From NCBI RefSeq assembly GCF_935825525.1, contig NZ_CAKXZT010000125.1, forward strand, positions 3,946 through 43,635: 39,690 nucleotides of DNA, given 5' to 3'. The stretch comes from Mesorhizobium escarrei (lineage in GTDB: Bacteria > Pseudomonadota > Alphaproteobacteria > Rhizobiales > Rhizobiaceae). Under the pieces are notes generated by a model, which did not search any database, was not told where the DNA came from, and worked only from the letters and a program-made list of their open reading frames with translations. Made by a program: the position numbers and the translations under genes. This document shows, in pieces, positions 11,446 through 20,437 of the stretch. Position 1 is the first letter of the stretch. Every line of letters begins with the position of its first letter.

Positions 11446-12078
11446 TTGGCAGTGGCACAGCCAGGCACAGCGGAAGCCGAATGGCTGGCAAAAGCGCATC
11501 AGCAGTTGATCTCGGATACGTCGATCCAGTTCGAGCTGCCGGCCTATGTGCCGCCGCAGCCGCCTGACTGGCTGAAGCCGCTGCTGGACCTGTTGTCGTC
11601 GCTCGGTCCCTACATGATCTATCTGTTCTGGGGGGCGGTGATATCAGGTGCCGCGACCATCCTGCTCCTGGTCTTTCTTGAGATGAAGGGTGTCGCCTGG
11701 CGGCTGCCCTGGCAGCGCGCGCAGCGCGAACCCGAGGCGGAGGAAGCATGGCGTCCCGACGCCGGCGCCGCGCAGATCCTGCTGTCGGAAGCCGACGCGC
11801 TGGCCGCGCGAGGCGACTATGACGAAGCTGTCCATCTCCTGCTTCGGCGCAGCGTCGCCGATATTGGCGGCCGGCTGCCGGATTTTTTGCGCCCGTCGCT
11901 CACGGCGCGCGACATCGCCGCTGCTGCTTCGGTTCCCGCCAAGGCCCGCGCGGCGTTTAGCGAGATCGCACGCATCGTCGAAGCCGCATTGTTCGCGCGC
12001 AGGCCGGTCGGCGCCGAAGGCTGGCGGCAAGCACGCGGCGCCTATGAGCGGTTCGTCTTCCGGGATGCCTGGATATGA
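11446..12078 (+). CDS. DUF4129 membrane protein, first gene of the MoxR operon
   Basis: This protein of about 210 residues has one membrane segment (about 54-80, MIYLFWGAVISGAATILLLVFL) and a C-terminal soluble DUF4129 domain (about 115-205, with AQILLSEADALAARGDYDEAVHLLLRRSV). DUF4129 is also found at the C-terminus of transglutaminase-like TgpA proteins, which neighbour MoxR and DUF58 genes elsewhere. The frame is open from 11350, but the first 32 codons look non-coding. A TTG at 11446 sits five bases after AGGGGA, and a GTG at 11452 is the alternative. Its stop overlaps the next start (ATGA). The role is probably a structural part of an envelope complex, but this is inference. Confidence 0.75.
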   Translation: MAVAQPGTAEAEWLAKAHQQLISDTSIQFELPAYVPPQPPDWLKPLLDLLSSLGPYMIYLFWGAVISGAATILLLVFLEMKGVAWRLPWQRAQREPEAEEAWRPDAGAAQILLSEADALAARGDYDEAVHLLLRRSVADIGGRLPDFLRPSLTARDIAAAASVPAKARAAFSEIARIVEAALFARRPVGAEGWRQARGAYERFVFRDAWI

Positions 12079-13266
12079 GCGCTGCGACGGTCGAACCAGC
12101 GGCACAGGAACCGTTCAATCGAAGAACGCTGTTTTGGGGCATTTTCGCCAGCCTGCTTGCGGCAGCGGGTTTCTTCCTGCTGTCCACCTATGCGCCCGAT
12201 TTCCGGCAACCCGGCAATGGCGGCGCCACGCCGCTGGCGAAAAGCGGCGTCGGCTATGCCGGCCTGGCGGAATGGTTGCGGCTCACCGGCGAGACGCCGG
12301 CCATGGCACGAACCGAGGACGATCTCGGCACCGACATGCTGCTGATCGTCACCATTTCGCCCGAGAGCGATCCCGCCGCGCTCGACCACATCCTCGAACT
12401 TCGGCAGGACCTGCATACCCTCTTCGTGCTGCCCAAATGGCAAACCCTGCCGCTGGAGGAGCACGAGGGATGGAAGATGAAATTCGGGCGGTTGCCCGAT
12501 CCCGTGGTGAACCAATGGCTCGGCCGGATCGCCAATGCAAAGATGGGCGTCGGCCAAAGTAAGGTGCGACAACTCGACGTCGAAGGCCGCCTCGTTGCCG
12601 CCCCCGACGAATTGCAGTGGGTGGCGGACGAGGATCCAATCATAGCAGCTGGCAACGACAAGGCTGTGCTCACCGAACTGGACGACAAGCCTTTTTATAT
12701 CCTGACCGACCCCGACCTGATCAACAACGCCGCGCTTCGAGATCCCGCCAAGGCGGCAGCAGCGCTCGACCTGATTGCATTGGTGCAACCCGAAAAGGGC
12801 CAGGTCATGTTCGATCTCACGCTGCATGGCGCGGGGCGAAAATACGACCTTGCCAAGCTCCTGGTCGAACCGCCGTTTCTGGCGCTGACACTGACGATCC
12901 TGGCCGCGGCGGCGCTGGCTTTCCTGCACGGCCTCGGCCGTTTCGGCCCGCCGCGCGCCGCCCAGCGCGCCATTGCCTTCGGCAAGCGTGCGCTGGTGGA
13001 TACGACGGCGATGCTGTTGAGGCGCGCCGGGCGGCTCGAGGAACTGGGAGGCCGTTATGCGGCGTTGATGCGGGTGCGCGCCGGTGCACTGCTGGGAGCG
13101 CCGCAGGGGCTGCAAGGCGAAGCGCTCGACCGCTGGCTCGATTCTCGCGATAAGGACGAAGTCAGCGGATTCACCGCGCGGGCGCAAGCCGCCGGCGAGG
13201 CGAAAAACCTGACGCAAATGCACGAGGCAGCCGAGCGGCTGCACGATTGGACGGCAAGGAGGCTCG

Positions 13267-13280
<14 letters not shown>
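12075..13280 (+). CDS. DUF4350 domain membrane protein
   Basis: This 401-residue protein has an N-terminal membrane anchor (about 19-40), a large probably periplasmic domain (about 45-260) of DUF4350 type, and a second membrane segment (about 267-286, FLALTLTILAAAALAFLHGL). A cytoplasmic helical tail with RRAGRLEELGGRYAAL follows. DUF4350 domains resemble a degenerate class I glutamine amidotransferase fold; I see no catalytic Cys-His-Glu set here. The start ATG overlaps the preceding stop by four bases, and the stop overlaps the moxR-type gene by 14 bases. The function is unknown, and genomic coupling to the ATPase suggests a membrane partner. Confidence 0.82.
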
Positions 13281-14219
<939 letters not shown>

Positions 14220-14223
<4 letters not shown>

Positions 14224-15530
14224 TCTATCCCAGCGGCCGAGCGGTGTGGACGACCGCGGCGGGCGCAGTGCCGGCCTTCCTGGTCGCGCTGGCGCTGCCG
14301 GCATTGTGGTATCTCGGATTGCTGTGGATCTGCCTGCTGCTCGCCTTCCTGGCGGTGGACGCCGCGGCGGGACGCGGGCGGGAATCGCTGGCCGCCAGCC
14401 TCCACGCGCCGCCGCAGGTCGGTGTCGGCGGCCAGTTCACCGTCCATGTCGCCGCCCGTTTTTCAGGCCCGACGCGGACCCTGGAGGCGCGCGTCGGGCA
14501 TGATGAGCGCCTGGCGCCGATGGGCGGAACCGGCGGACCCCTGGTTGCCACAAAGGATGGCGGATCGCTCGTCCTGCGGTTCCAGGCGCTGCGGCGCGGC
14601 ATCGCCAGCTTCGATCGTCTGTGGCTGCGCTGGCGCGGGCCGTTCGGACTGGTCTGGAACCAGGTCGTCCTGCCGATGGAAAGCAAGGTGGCAGTGCTGC
14701 CCGACGTCCGCAGCGTCCGCGACCAGGCGATCACGCTGCTGCAGCGCAACGCCCTGCCCGACGGGCATGCGCAGCGCCGGGCCGGCCAGGGCCGGGAATT
14801 CGAGGCGCTCAAGGATTATCAGCCCGGCATGGGCCGGCGGATGATCGACTGGAAGCGCAGCGCCCGCCACGGCAGGCTTCTGGCGCGCGAGTTCCGTATC
14901 GAGGAGAACAACAACATCGTGCTGGCCATCGACAGCGGACGCCTGATGTGCGAGCCGGTCGACGGCGTGCCGAAGGTGGACCGGGCGGTGGCGGCGGCCT
15001 TGCTGTCGGCGTTCATTGCGCTCAAGGGCGGCGACATGGTCAGCCTGTTCGGCTTCGACGCGCGACCGCGCGTCGCCAGCGGCGCGGTGCGCGGCGCGGC
15101 CAGTTTCGCGATGATCCAGAAACGGGCGGCGGAGATCGACTATTCCAACGAGGAGACCAATTTCACCTTGGCGCTAACCACGCTTGCGGCGCGGCTCGAC
15201 CGGCGCTCGCTGGTGATCATCTTTACCGACTTCGTCGATCCGATCAGCGCGGAATTGATGCTGCGCACCGTCGGCCGGCTCACCGAGCGGCATCTGGTGC
15301 TGTTCATGATGATGAGGGATGTCGAGCTGGAGAGCTTGGCCGACATGCCGCCTTCATCAGGCGAGGATGTCGCCCGCGCCGTCATCGCCGGCGGGCTCTT
15401 GCGCGAAAGGCAGGTCGTCATCGGCCGGTTGCGGCTGCTCGGCGCGCATGTGATCGAAGCTGACCATAAAAGGCTGGGGCCGGCGCTGGTCGAGCGCTAC
15501 CTGCAGGTCAAGCGGGAGGATTTGTTGTGA
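14220..15530 (+). CDS. DUF58 family protein (vWA-like), partner of MoxR
   Basis: This 436-residue protein has two closely spaced membrane helices near the N-terminus (about 11-47), an extracytoplasmic beta-rich stretch, and a DUF58 core at about 190-240 with GREFEALKDYQPGMGRRMIDWK and NNIVLAIDSGR. DUF58 is related to von Willebrand A domains. The metal-site motif here reads D238-S-G-R-L instead of DxSxS, so metal binding may be lost or altered. The start is a TTG within the overlap TTGA with the MoxR gene; no ATG fits as well. The close overlap suggests a fixed ratio between ATPase and partner. Confidence 0.9.
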
Positions 15531-16558
15531 CCGCGCCAGTACCCGGCGATGCTCGACGCGGCGATGCCGTACGCCAGTCGCTGGCCAGCTTCCGTCGGGA
15601 GCGCGAGGCCGACTGGAAGGCGTTCGAGGCGCTTCTCACCCGCGTCGAGAAACGCGCGCCGCGGACGCTGTCGGAAGAAGAGCTGCTGTCGCTTCCGTTG
15701 CTCTACCGTTCGGCATTGTCTTCCCTCTCGGTGGCGAGAGCGACATCCCTCGACAGCGCGCTGATCGCCTATCTCGAATCCCTGTCGCTGCGGGGATATT
15801 TCTATCTCTACGGGGCACGCCGCACACTGCGCCAGCGCATCGCCGACTTTTTCCTGCACGACTGGCCCGGTGCCATCCGCGATTTGTGGCGCGAGACGCT
15901 GGTGTCGGTGGCGCTGATGTTTGTCGGCACCGGCGCCGGCGCCTGGCTGGTAGCGTCCGACAAGGGCTGGTTCGACGCGATCATCCCGTCAAGCCTGGCG
16001 GCAGGCCGCGGTCCCGACGCTTCGGCCGAGTTGCTGCGCAGTATGCTCTATGATGGCGACAACGGCTTTCTCTCAGGCTTTGCTGCTTATCTTTTCACCC
16101 ACAATGTCCAGGTCGCAATCCTCGCCTTCGCCCTTGGATTTGCTTTCGCCGCGCCGACGGTGCTGCTGATGCTGTTCAACGGCTGCATGCTGGGCGCGCT
16201 GTTCCAAGTCTATTGGGCAAAGGGGCTTGGCATGGAGCTTGGCGGCTGGCTGGCCATTCACGGCACCACCGAATTGTTCGCCATCGCGCTGGCCGGCGCT
16301 GCCGGCATGCGGATCGGCACGCGCATCGCCTTTCCCGGCGAATTGACCCGCATGGCGGCAGCCGCCCATGCCGGGCGGGTCGCGGCGACCGCGATGGTCG
16401 GCGTTTCGGTCATGCTGCTGTTTGCCGGACTGCTTGAGGGCATCGGCAGGCAGACGATCACCAGCGATATCACGCGCTATGCCATTGGCGGCGGTTTGCT
16501 CGCACTGTGGATCGGCTATTTCTATCTGTTCCAGGTGGTGCGCAATGGCGACCGCTAG
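15527..16558 (+). CDS. SpoIIM-like (stage II sporulation protein M family) membrane protein
   Basis: This 343-residue protein has a cytoplasmic helical N-terminus (about 1-120) and about six membrane segments after residue 125. The family-typical HGTTELFAIALAGAAG (H245, E249) lies inside one of them. In Firmicutes SpoIIM works with SpoIID and SpoIIP in peptidoglycan remodelling during engulfment. This organism does not sporulate, so the homologue must serve another envelope task. The start is a GTG in a GTGA overlap with the DUF58 stop. The gene overlaps the RDD gene by 14 bases. Confidence 0.88.
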   Translation: MTAPVPGDARRGDAVRQSLASFRREREADWKAFEALLTRVEKRAPRTLSEEELLSLPLLYRSALSSLSVARATSLDSALIAYLESLSLRGYFYLYGARRTLRQRIADFFLHDWPGAIRDLWRETLVSVALMFVGTGAGAWLVASDKGWFDAIIPSSLAAGRGPDASAELLRSMLYDGDNGFLSGFAAYLFTHNVQVAILAFALGFAFAAPTVLLMLFNGCMLGALFQVYWAKGLGMELGGWLAIHGTTELFAIALAGAAGMRIGTRIAFPGELTRMAAAAHAGRVAATAMVGVSVMLLFAGLLEGIGRQTITSDITRYAIGGGLLALWIGYFYLFQVVRNGDR

Positions 16559-17411
16559 ACGCTCCGCGCTGGCGACAATGCGCTCGCTGATCACGCCTGA
16601 AGGTGTCGATCTCCAGATAAAGCTGGCCGACGCCGGCACGCGGGCTGCCGCTTTCCTGCTCGATGTCGTGATTATCGCCACGGCCGCAATCGCGGTCACG
16701 ATTGTTGCGCTGTTCGGCGTAAGAGGTTTCGGCACTGATAAATTGCAGCCGCTTTTCATCGTCTGGATCATCGCGATCTTTTTTCTGCGCAACGTCTATT
16801 TCATCGCCTTCGAGGCGGGCCGGCGCGCGTCGACACCCGGCAAGCGGATCGTCGGCATCAGGGTGGCGTCACGCAACGGAGCTGGCCTGTCGGTCGATCA
16901 GGTCATCGCCCGCAATCTGATGCGCGAGATCGAGGTCTTTCTGCCGCTGTCGATTATCGCCGGATGGAGTGGGATGGGCGTCGCCGATACGCTGACGACA
17001 GTTTTTGGGCTGGTATGGGCGCTGCTGTTCGCCTTGTTCCCGCTTTTCAATCGCGACCGGTTGCGGATTGGCGACCTCCTGGCGGGAACCTGGGTCGTCG
17101 AGGCGCCGAAGCGCACGCTGATGGAGGATCTGTCGGCACGAAAAGATCCGGTCGCCAAGACTTTTCAGTTCAGCCACGCCCAGCTCGATGCGTATGGCAT
17201 CGCCGAACTGCACAAGCTGGAGGAGGTGCTGCGCCGCGACGACTATTTCGCGCTGCGGGCGGTGGCGGAGACGATCGGACGCAAGATCGGCTCGACGCCG
17301 CAGGCGCATGATGCCCGCCCGTTCCTGACGGCGTATTACGGCGACCTGCGAGCCCATCTCGAGCGAAAGCTGCTGCTGGGCAAGCGAAAAGAAGACAAGC
17401 ATCAGCGTTAG
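16545..17411 (+). CDS. RDD family membrane protein with cytoplasmic tail
   Basis: This 288-residue protein begins with an RDD domain (about 15-190): LADAGTRAAAFLLDVVI holds the conserved R and D, and PGKRIVGIRV and RLRIGDLLAGTWVV complete the pattern. Four or so membrane helices are visible. A hydrophilic tail of about 100 residues follows (LSARKDP to the end, with YGIAELHKLEEVLRRDDY), longer than in minimal RDD proteins. RDD proteins have been linked to transport, but substrates are mostly unknown. I chose the ATG at 16545 because it overlaps the SpoIIM-like stop like the other junctions; ATG 16578 is possible. It is the last gene of the operon and converges on the D-lyxose isomerase gene 15 bases away. 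Confidence 0.87.
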   Translation: MATARRSALATMRSLITPEGVDLQIKLADAGTRAAAFLLDVVIIATAAIAVTIVALFGVRGFGTDKLQPLFIVWIIAIFFLRNVYFIAFEAGRRASTPGKRIVGIRVASRNGAGLSVDQVIARNLMREIEVFLPLSIIAGWSGMGVADTLTTVFGLVWALLFALFPLFNRDRLRIGDLLAGTWVVEAPKRTLMEDLSARKDPVAKTFQFSHAQLDAYGIAELHKLEEVLRRDDYFALRAVAETIGRKIGSTPQAHDARPFLTAYYGDLRAHLERKLLLGKRKEDKHQR

Positions 17412-17426
17412 GACCGAAAGGCCGCC

Positions 17427-18113
17427 TTACCCCACCCACTTGTCGTAGTCGGACACCAAGAGGTGCAGGGGCGCGACGTCCTCGTCGATGTCGGCGAAGC
17501 GGCCGATCGGCTCGCGGAAGACATTGTCGGTGAGATCGTCGTTGACCGTCGACACCTCGCCGATCAGCACATCCTTGCCCTCGGCCCAGAACGCATGCCA
17601 GACGCCTGGCAAAAGCGTGACGCTCTCGCCCGGATCGAGCTTCAAGAGCCCGCCCGCCGGCAGCCGGTGGATGGTCCCGTCGACCGGCACCGATACTTCC
17701 GCCTTCGGATCGATGCCGCCATCGCGATCGTGCATGAACAGCTCCAGCACCAGCTTGCCGCCGCCGCGGTTGATGATGTCTTCGGCCTTGATGTTGTGAC
17801 GATGCATCGGCGACAACTGATCCTTGCGCGAGATCATGATCTTCTCGGCATAGAGCATGCCCATGCCCTTCTTCATGTCCTCGTAGCGACCGTTGCGAAC
17901 GGTGAACAGGAAGAGGCCGAGTTCGCTAAACTTGCCTTGGCCGTAATCGGTGATATCCCAGCCGAGCCGCGAGGAGAAGATGGCCGACGAATCCTGCCGG
18001 CGCGCCTTCATCTGTTCCGGGGTCCAATAGGCGAAGGGCGGCATGATGTAGCCGAACGAACGGATGAAGGCATCGGCGTCGCGGATGATGTCGTTGATAG
18101 CGGAGCGTTTCAT
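17427..18113 (-). CDS. D-lyxose ketol-isomerase (cupin type)
   Basis: This 228-residue cupin enzyme is predicted to interconvert D-lyxose and D-xylulose (and often D-mannose and D-fructose) in the cytoplasm. The family pattern is clear: FGYIMPPFAYWTPEQ near the N-terminus, the metal-binding stretch MHRHNIKAEDIINRGGG (H104, H106 and a following acidic residue), LPGVWHAFW (H173), and the C-terminal FREPIGRFADIDEDVAP. The frame is open further upstream to 18392, but the ATG at 18111-18113 has GGAAGGA upstream and starts the conserved sequence. It is divergent from the PLP-enzyme gene. No sugar transporter or kinase is nearby, so the physiological substrate is open. Confidence 0.9.
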   Translation of the reverse strand: MKRSAINDIIRDADAFIRSFGYIMPPFAYWTPEQMKARRQDSSAIFSSRLGWDITDYGQGKFSELGLFLFTVRNGRYEDMKKGMGMLYAEKIMISRKDQLSPMHRHNIKAEDIINRGGGKLVLELFMHDRDGGIDPKAEVSVPVDGTIHRLPAGGLLKLDPGESVTLLPGVWHAFWAEGKDVLIGEVSTVNDDLTDNVFREPIGRFADIDEDVAPLHLLVSDYDKWVG

Positions 18114-18164
18114 GGTTGTGGTTCCTTCCCTTCGGCCCAGGCGATCTCCAAACCGAATAGCCGA

Positions 18165-18179
18165 ACACCGATCCGGTGT
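18165..18179. promoter_or_regulatory. Small palindrome in the divergent lyxose isomerase/PLP-enzyme promoter
   Basis: ACACCGATCCGGTGT has six-base inverted arms (ACACCG/CGGTGT) around ATC and lies between two divergent start codons. Its position suits an operator for a shared repressor, but six-base arms are weak evidence and no regulator gene is adjacent. Confidence 0.3.
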
Positions 18180-18260
18180 CGACGTAAACCGCATGCTGGC
18201 CTCATGACATCCGGGCCGATCAAGGCCATAAGTCCAGGCAAAATCCCAGGGTGAAAATCC

Positions 18261-19319
18261 ATGCTGAGCATAGACGACCTCGATACGCCGGCGATCCTGA
18301 TCGATGTCGACCGCGCCGAAGCCAATATCGCGCGGGCGCAGGCCCACGCCGACCACCACGGGTTGAAGCTCAGGCCGCACATCAAAACCCACAAACTACC
18401 TTACTGGGCAAGGAAGCAGATCGCTGCGGGCGCCGTTGGCATCACCTGCCAGAAGATCGGTGAAGCCGAGATGATGGCCGATGCCGGGCTCACCGACATT
18501 TTTCTGCCTTACAACATCCTGGGCAGGGCCAAGCTGGAGCGCCTCAAGGCGCTGCACGGCCGCGTGACGCTGTCGGTGACGTCAGACAGCATGGAAACGC
18601 TTGCGGGTCTCGCCGCCAGCTTCGCCGATCCAGGCCAGCCGCTACAGGTGCTGGTGGAATGCGATACCGGCATGGGCCGCTGCGGCGTCCAGTCGGCCAG
18701 CGAGGCGGTCGCGCTGGCCAGAGAGATCGACAAGGCCAGGGGGCTCGCCTTCGGCGGGCTGATGACCTATCCGGCGGCAGGCCACGCCGCCGAGGCCGAG
18801 ACTTGGCTGGCCGATGCGCGCCAGGCGCTCGCCGCATCCGGCCTTGCCTGCGAACGCATCTCCAGTGGCGGCACGCCGGATATGTGGCGCGCAAGCGAGG
18901 CTTCCGTCGTCACCGAGTACCGCCCCGGCACCTACATCTATCTCGACCGCTACCAGGTCGCCAAAGGCGTCGGAAGCCTTGACGACTGCGCGCTGACGGT
19001 GCTGTCGACGGTGGTCAGCCATCCGACGTCGACACGGGCCATCCTCGATGCCGGCAGCAAGGCCTTGTCCAGCGACACGCTGGGGCTGCCCGATTTCGGC
19101 GAATTGTTGGGCATTCCGGGCGCCACCGTCACCAGCCTCAGCGAGGAGCACGGCAACGTCACGCTTTCCGGCGACGCCAGGCTGCGTATCGGCGAGCGCG
19201 TGCGCATCGTGCCCGACCATTGCTGCGTCGTCAGCAATCTGTTCGACGAGGTTCACCTGATCGCCGGAGAACGGGTGCTGAAGACGCTGCCGGTGGCGGC
19301 GCGCGGCCGGATGGGGTGA
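18261..19319 (+). CDS. D-threonine aldolase/D-serine dehydratase-like PLP enzyme
   Basis: This 352-residue fold-type III PLP enzyme (alanine racemase-like barrel) belongs to the D-TA/DSD1 family, whose members cleave D-threonine and related D-3-hydroxy amino acids or dehydrate D-serine. RPHIKTHK (39-46) holds the expected PLP lysine (K42). VECDTGMGRCG and SSGGTPDMW form the phosphate-binding region. The C-terminal PDHCCVVSNL carries the His-x-Cys pair that binds a divalent metal in this family. Which of the activities applies cannot be told from sequence. It is divergent from the D-lyxose isomerase gene and may belong to the same hydroxy-acid or sugar catabolism. Confidence 0.88.
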   Translation: MLSIDDLDTPAILIDVDRAEANIARAQAHADHHGLKLRPHIKTHKLPYWARKQIAAGAVGITCQKIGEAEMMADAGLTDIFLPYNILGRAKLERLKALHGRVTLSVTSDSMETLAGLAASFADPGQPLQVLVECDTGMGRCGVQSASEAVALAREIDKARGLAFGGLMTYPAAGHAAEAETWLADARQALAASGLACERISSGGTPDMWRASEASVVTEYRPGTYIYLDRYQVAKGVGSLDDCALTVLSTVVSHPTSTRAILDAGSKALSSDTLGLPDFGELLGIPGATVTSLSEEHGNVTLSGDARLRIGERVRIVPDHCCVVSNLFDEVHLIAGERVLKTLPVAARGRMG

Positions 19320-19325
19320 GAAGCG

Positions 19326-19340
19326 GTCCGCGGAGCGGAC
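19326..19340 (+). terminator. Possible hairpin after the PLP-enzyme gene
   Basis: GTCCGC-GGA-GCGGAC forms a six-base GC-rich stem a few bases after the stop codon. There is no T tract after it, so it would be at best a weak or factor-dependent terminator. Confidence 0.3.
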
Positions 19341-19407
19341 GAAAACCAATGCTTGGCTTTCGAGTTTTGACGCCCTGAGCCTGCGAGGGGGGCAAAGCTG
19401 AAATGAG

Positions 19408-20172
19408 TCAGGCTGATTGCCGTTCAGCCTGCCTCGCCGCGACACGGCGCATCGAAATGACCCGGCGACGCCGGATTTCCGTGCGCATCGCCATCAGATG
19501 CAGCGCGAAGAACAGCACGGTAAAACCCAGAGCCATCACCAGCAACGGCCGCAACAGGCTGGGATCGATGGTCGGCCCGCCGAGCCGGAACACCGAAGCC
19601 GGCTGATGCAGCGTGTTCCACCAGTCGACCGAGAATTTGATGATCGGGATGTTGATGAAGCCGACCAGGGTGATGATTGCGGCGGCCCAGGCGGCGCGCG
19701 CCGCATCGTCGAGGGCCCGCGTCAGCGCGATGATGCCTAGATACATAAGGAACAGCACGAACACCGAGGTCAGCCGCGCGTCCCACACCCACCAGGTGCC
19801 CCACATCGGCTTGCCCCAGATCGAACCGGTGATCAGCGCGAGCGCTGTAAAGACGGCGCCGATGGGCGCCGCCGATTTCAGCGCGACATCGGCCAGCGGA
19901 TGGCGCCATACCAGCGTGCCCAATGCGGAAATCGCCATCAGCGTGAAACACATCATGGCCAGCCAGGCGAAGGGCACATGGATGTACATGATCCGTACGG
20001 TGATGCCTTGCTGGAAATCCTCCGGCGCCGTGAAGCTCATGTAGAGCCCGGCGGCCAGGAGGAGTGTGGCGATTGTTGCCAACCACGGCACCACCTTGTC
20101 GGCCAACCCGACAAACTGTGTCGGGTTGGCGAAATCCATCCAGCCGCTGAGGCGTGAAGTCATGTCACTCAT
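19408..20172 (-). CDS. ccmC: Haem exporter/handling protein CcmC
   Basis: CcmC is an inner-membrane protein that delivers haem to CcmE for cytochrome c maturation (System I). The 254-residue protein has about six membrane helices, the tryptophan-rich motif WGKPMWGTWWVWDARLT (120-136), and the two haem-ligand histidines in IHVPFAW (H65) and LHQPAS (H189). Length and motifs are normal, so it should be functional. The usual neighbours ccmA, ccmB and ccmD are absent on both sides: ndvA lies upstream across a repeat, and the convergent PLP-enzyme gene lies downstream. The ribosome binding site is poor; ATG 20163 is an alternative start. An inverted repeat CAGGCTGA/TCAGCCTG (19409-19431) overlaps its 3' end and may serve as a terminator. 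Confidence 0.95.
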   Translation of the reverse strand: MSDMTSRLSGWMDFANPTQFVGLADKVVPWLATIATLLLAAGLYMSFTAPEDFQQGITVRIMYIHVPFAWLAMMCFTLMAISALGTLVWRHPLADVALKSAAPIGAVFTALALITGSIWGKPMWGTWWVWDARLTSVFVLFLMYLGIIALTRALDDAARAAWAAAIITLVGFINIPIIKFSVDWWNTLHQPASVFRLGGPTIDPSLLRPLLVMALGFTVLFFALHLMAMRTEIRRRRVISMRRVAARQAERQSA

Positions 20173-20238
20173 GCAGCTTTACATAAACCTGCGATGCGTC
20201 TGCGGCAACTACAACACCGCGTCGCAGGCGGGGCCTTG

Positions 20239-20423
20239 CCTTCTCCCCATGTGGGAGAAGGTGGATTGGCGCGCAGCGCCAAGACGGTTGAGGGGTGCTG
20301 GACGGAGTGGGCGCTAATGAACCTGATCTGCCGTGCGCCTGAACTTCGATTCTGGAGGAAGGCCGGCGCCAAGCTCATCCGGCCGCTTCGCGGCCACCTT
20401 CTCCCACAAGGAAGGGGAGAAGG
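20239..20423. repeat. Element of about 185 bp with inverted terminal repeats
   Basis: The left end (20239-20264) reads CCTTCTCCCCATGTGGGAG then AAGGTGG. The right end (20394-20423) reads CCACCTTCTCCC then ACAAGGAAGGGGAGAAGG. The ends are inverted copies, and each can also fold on itself. The middle is non-coding and holds a further small palindrome (GGCCGC-TTC-GCGGCC). It sits 14 bases beyond the ndvA stop codon. I see no transposase, so it would be a non-autonomous palindromic repeat. Confidence 0.65.
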
Positions 20424-20437
20424 GCGAGCCTGGCCGC

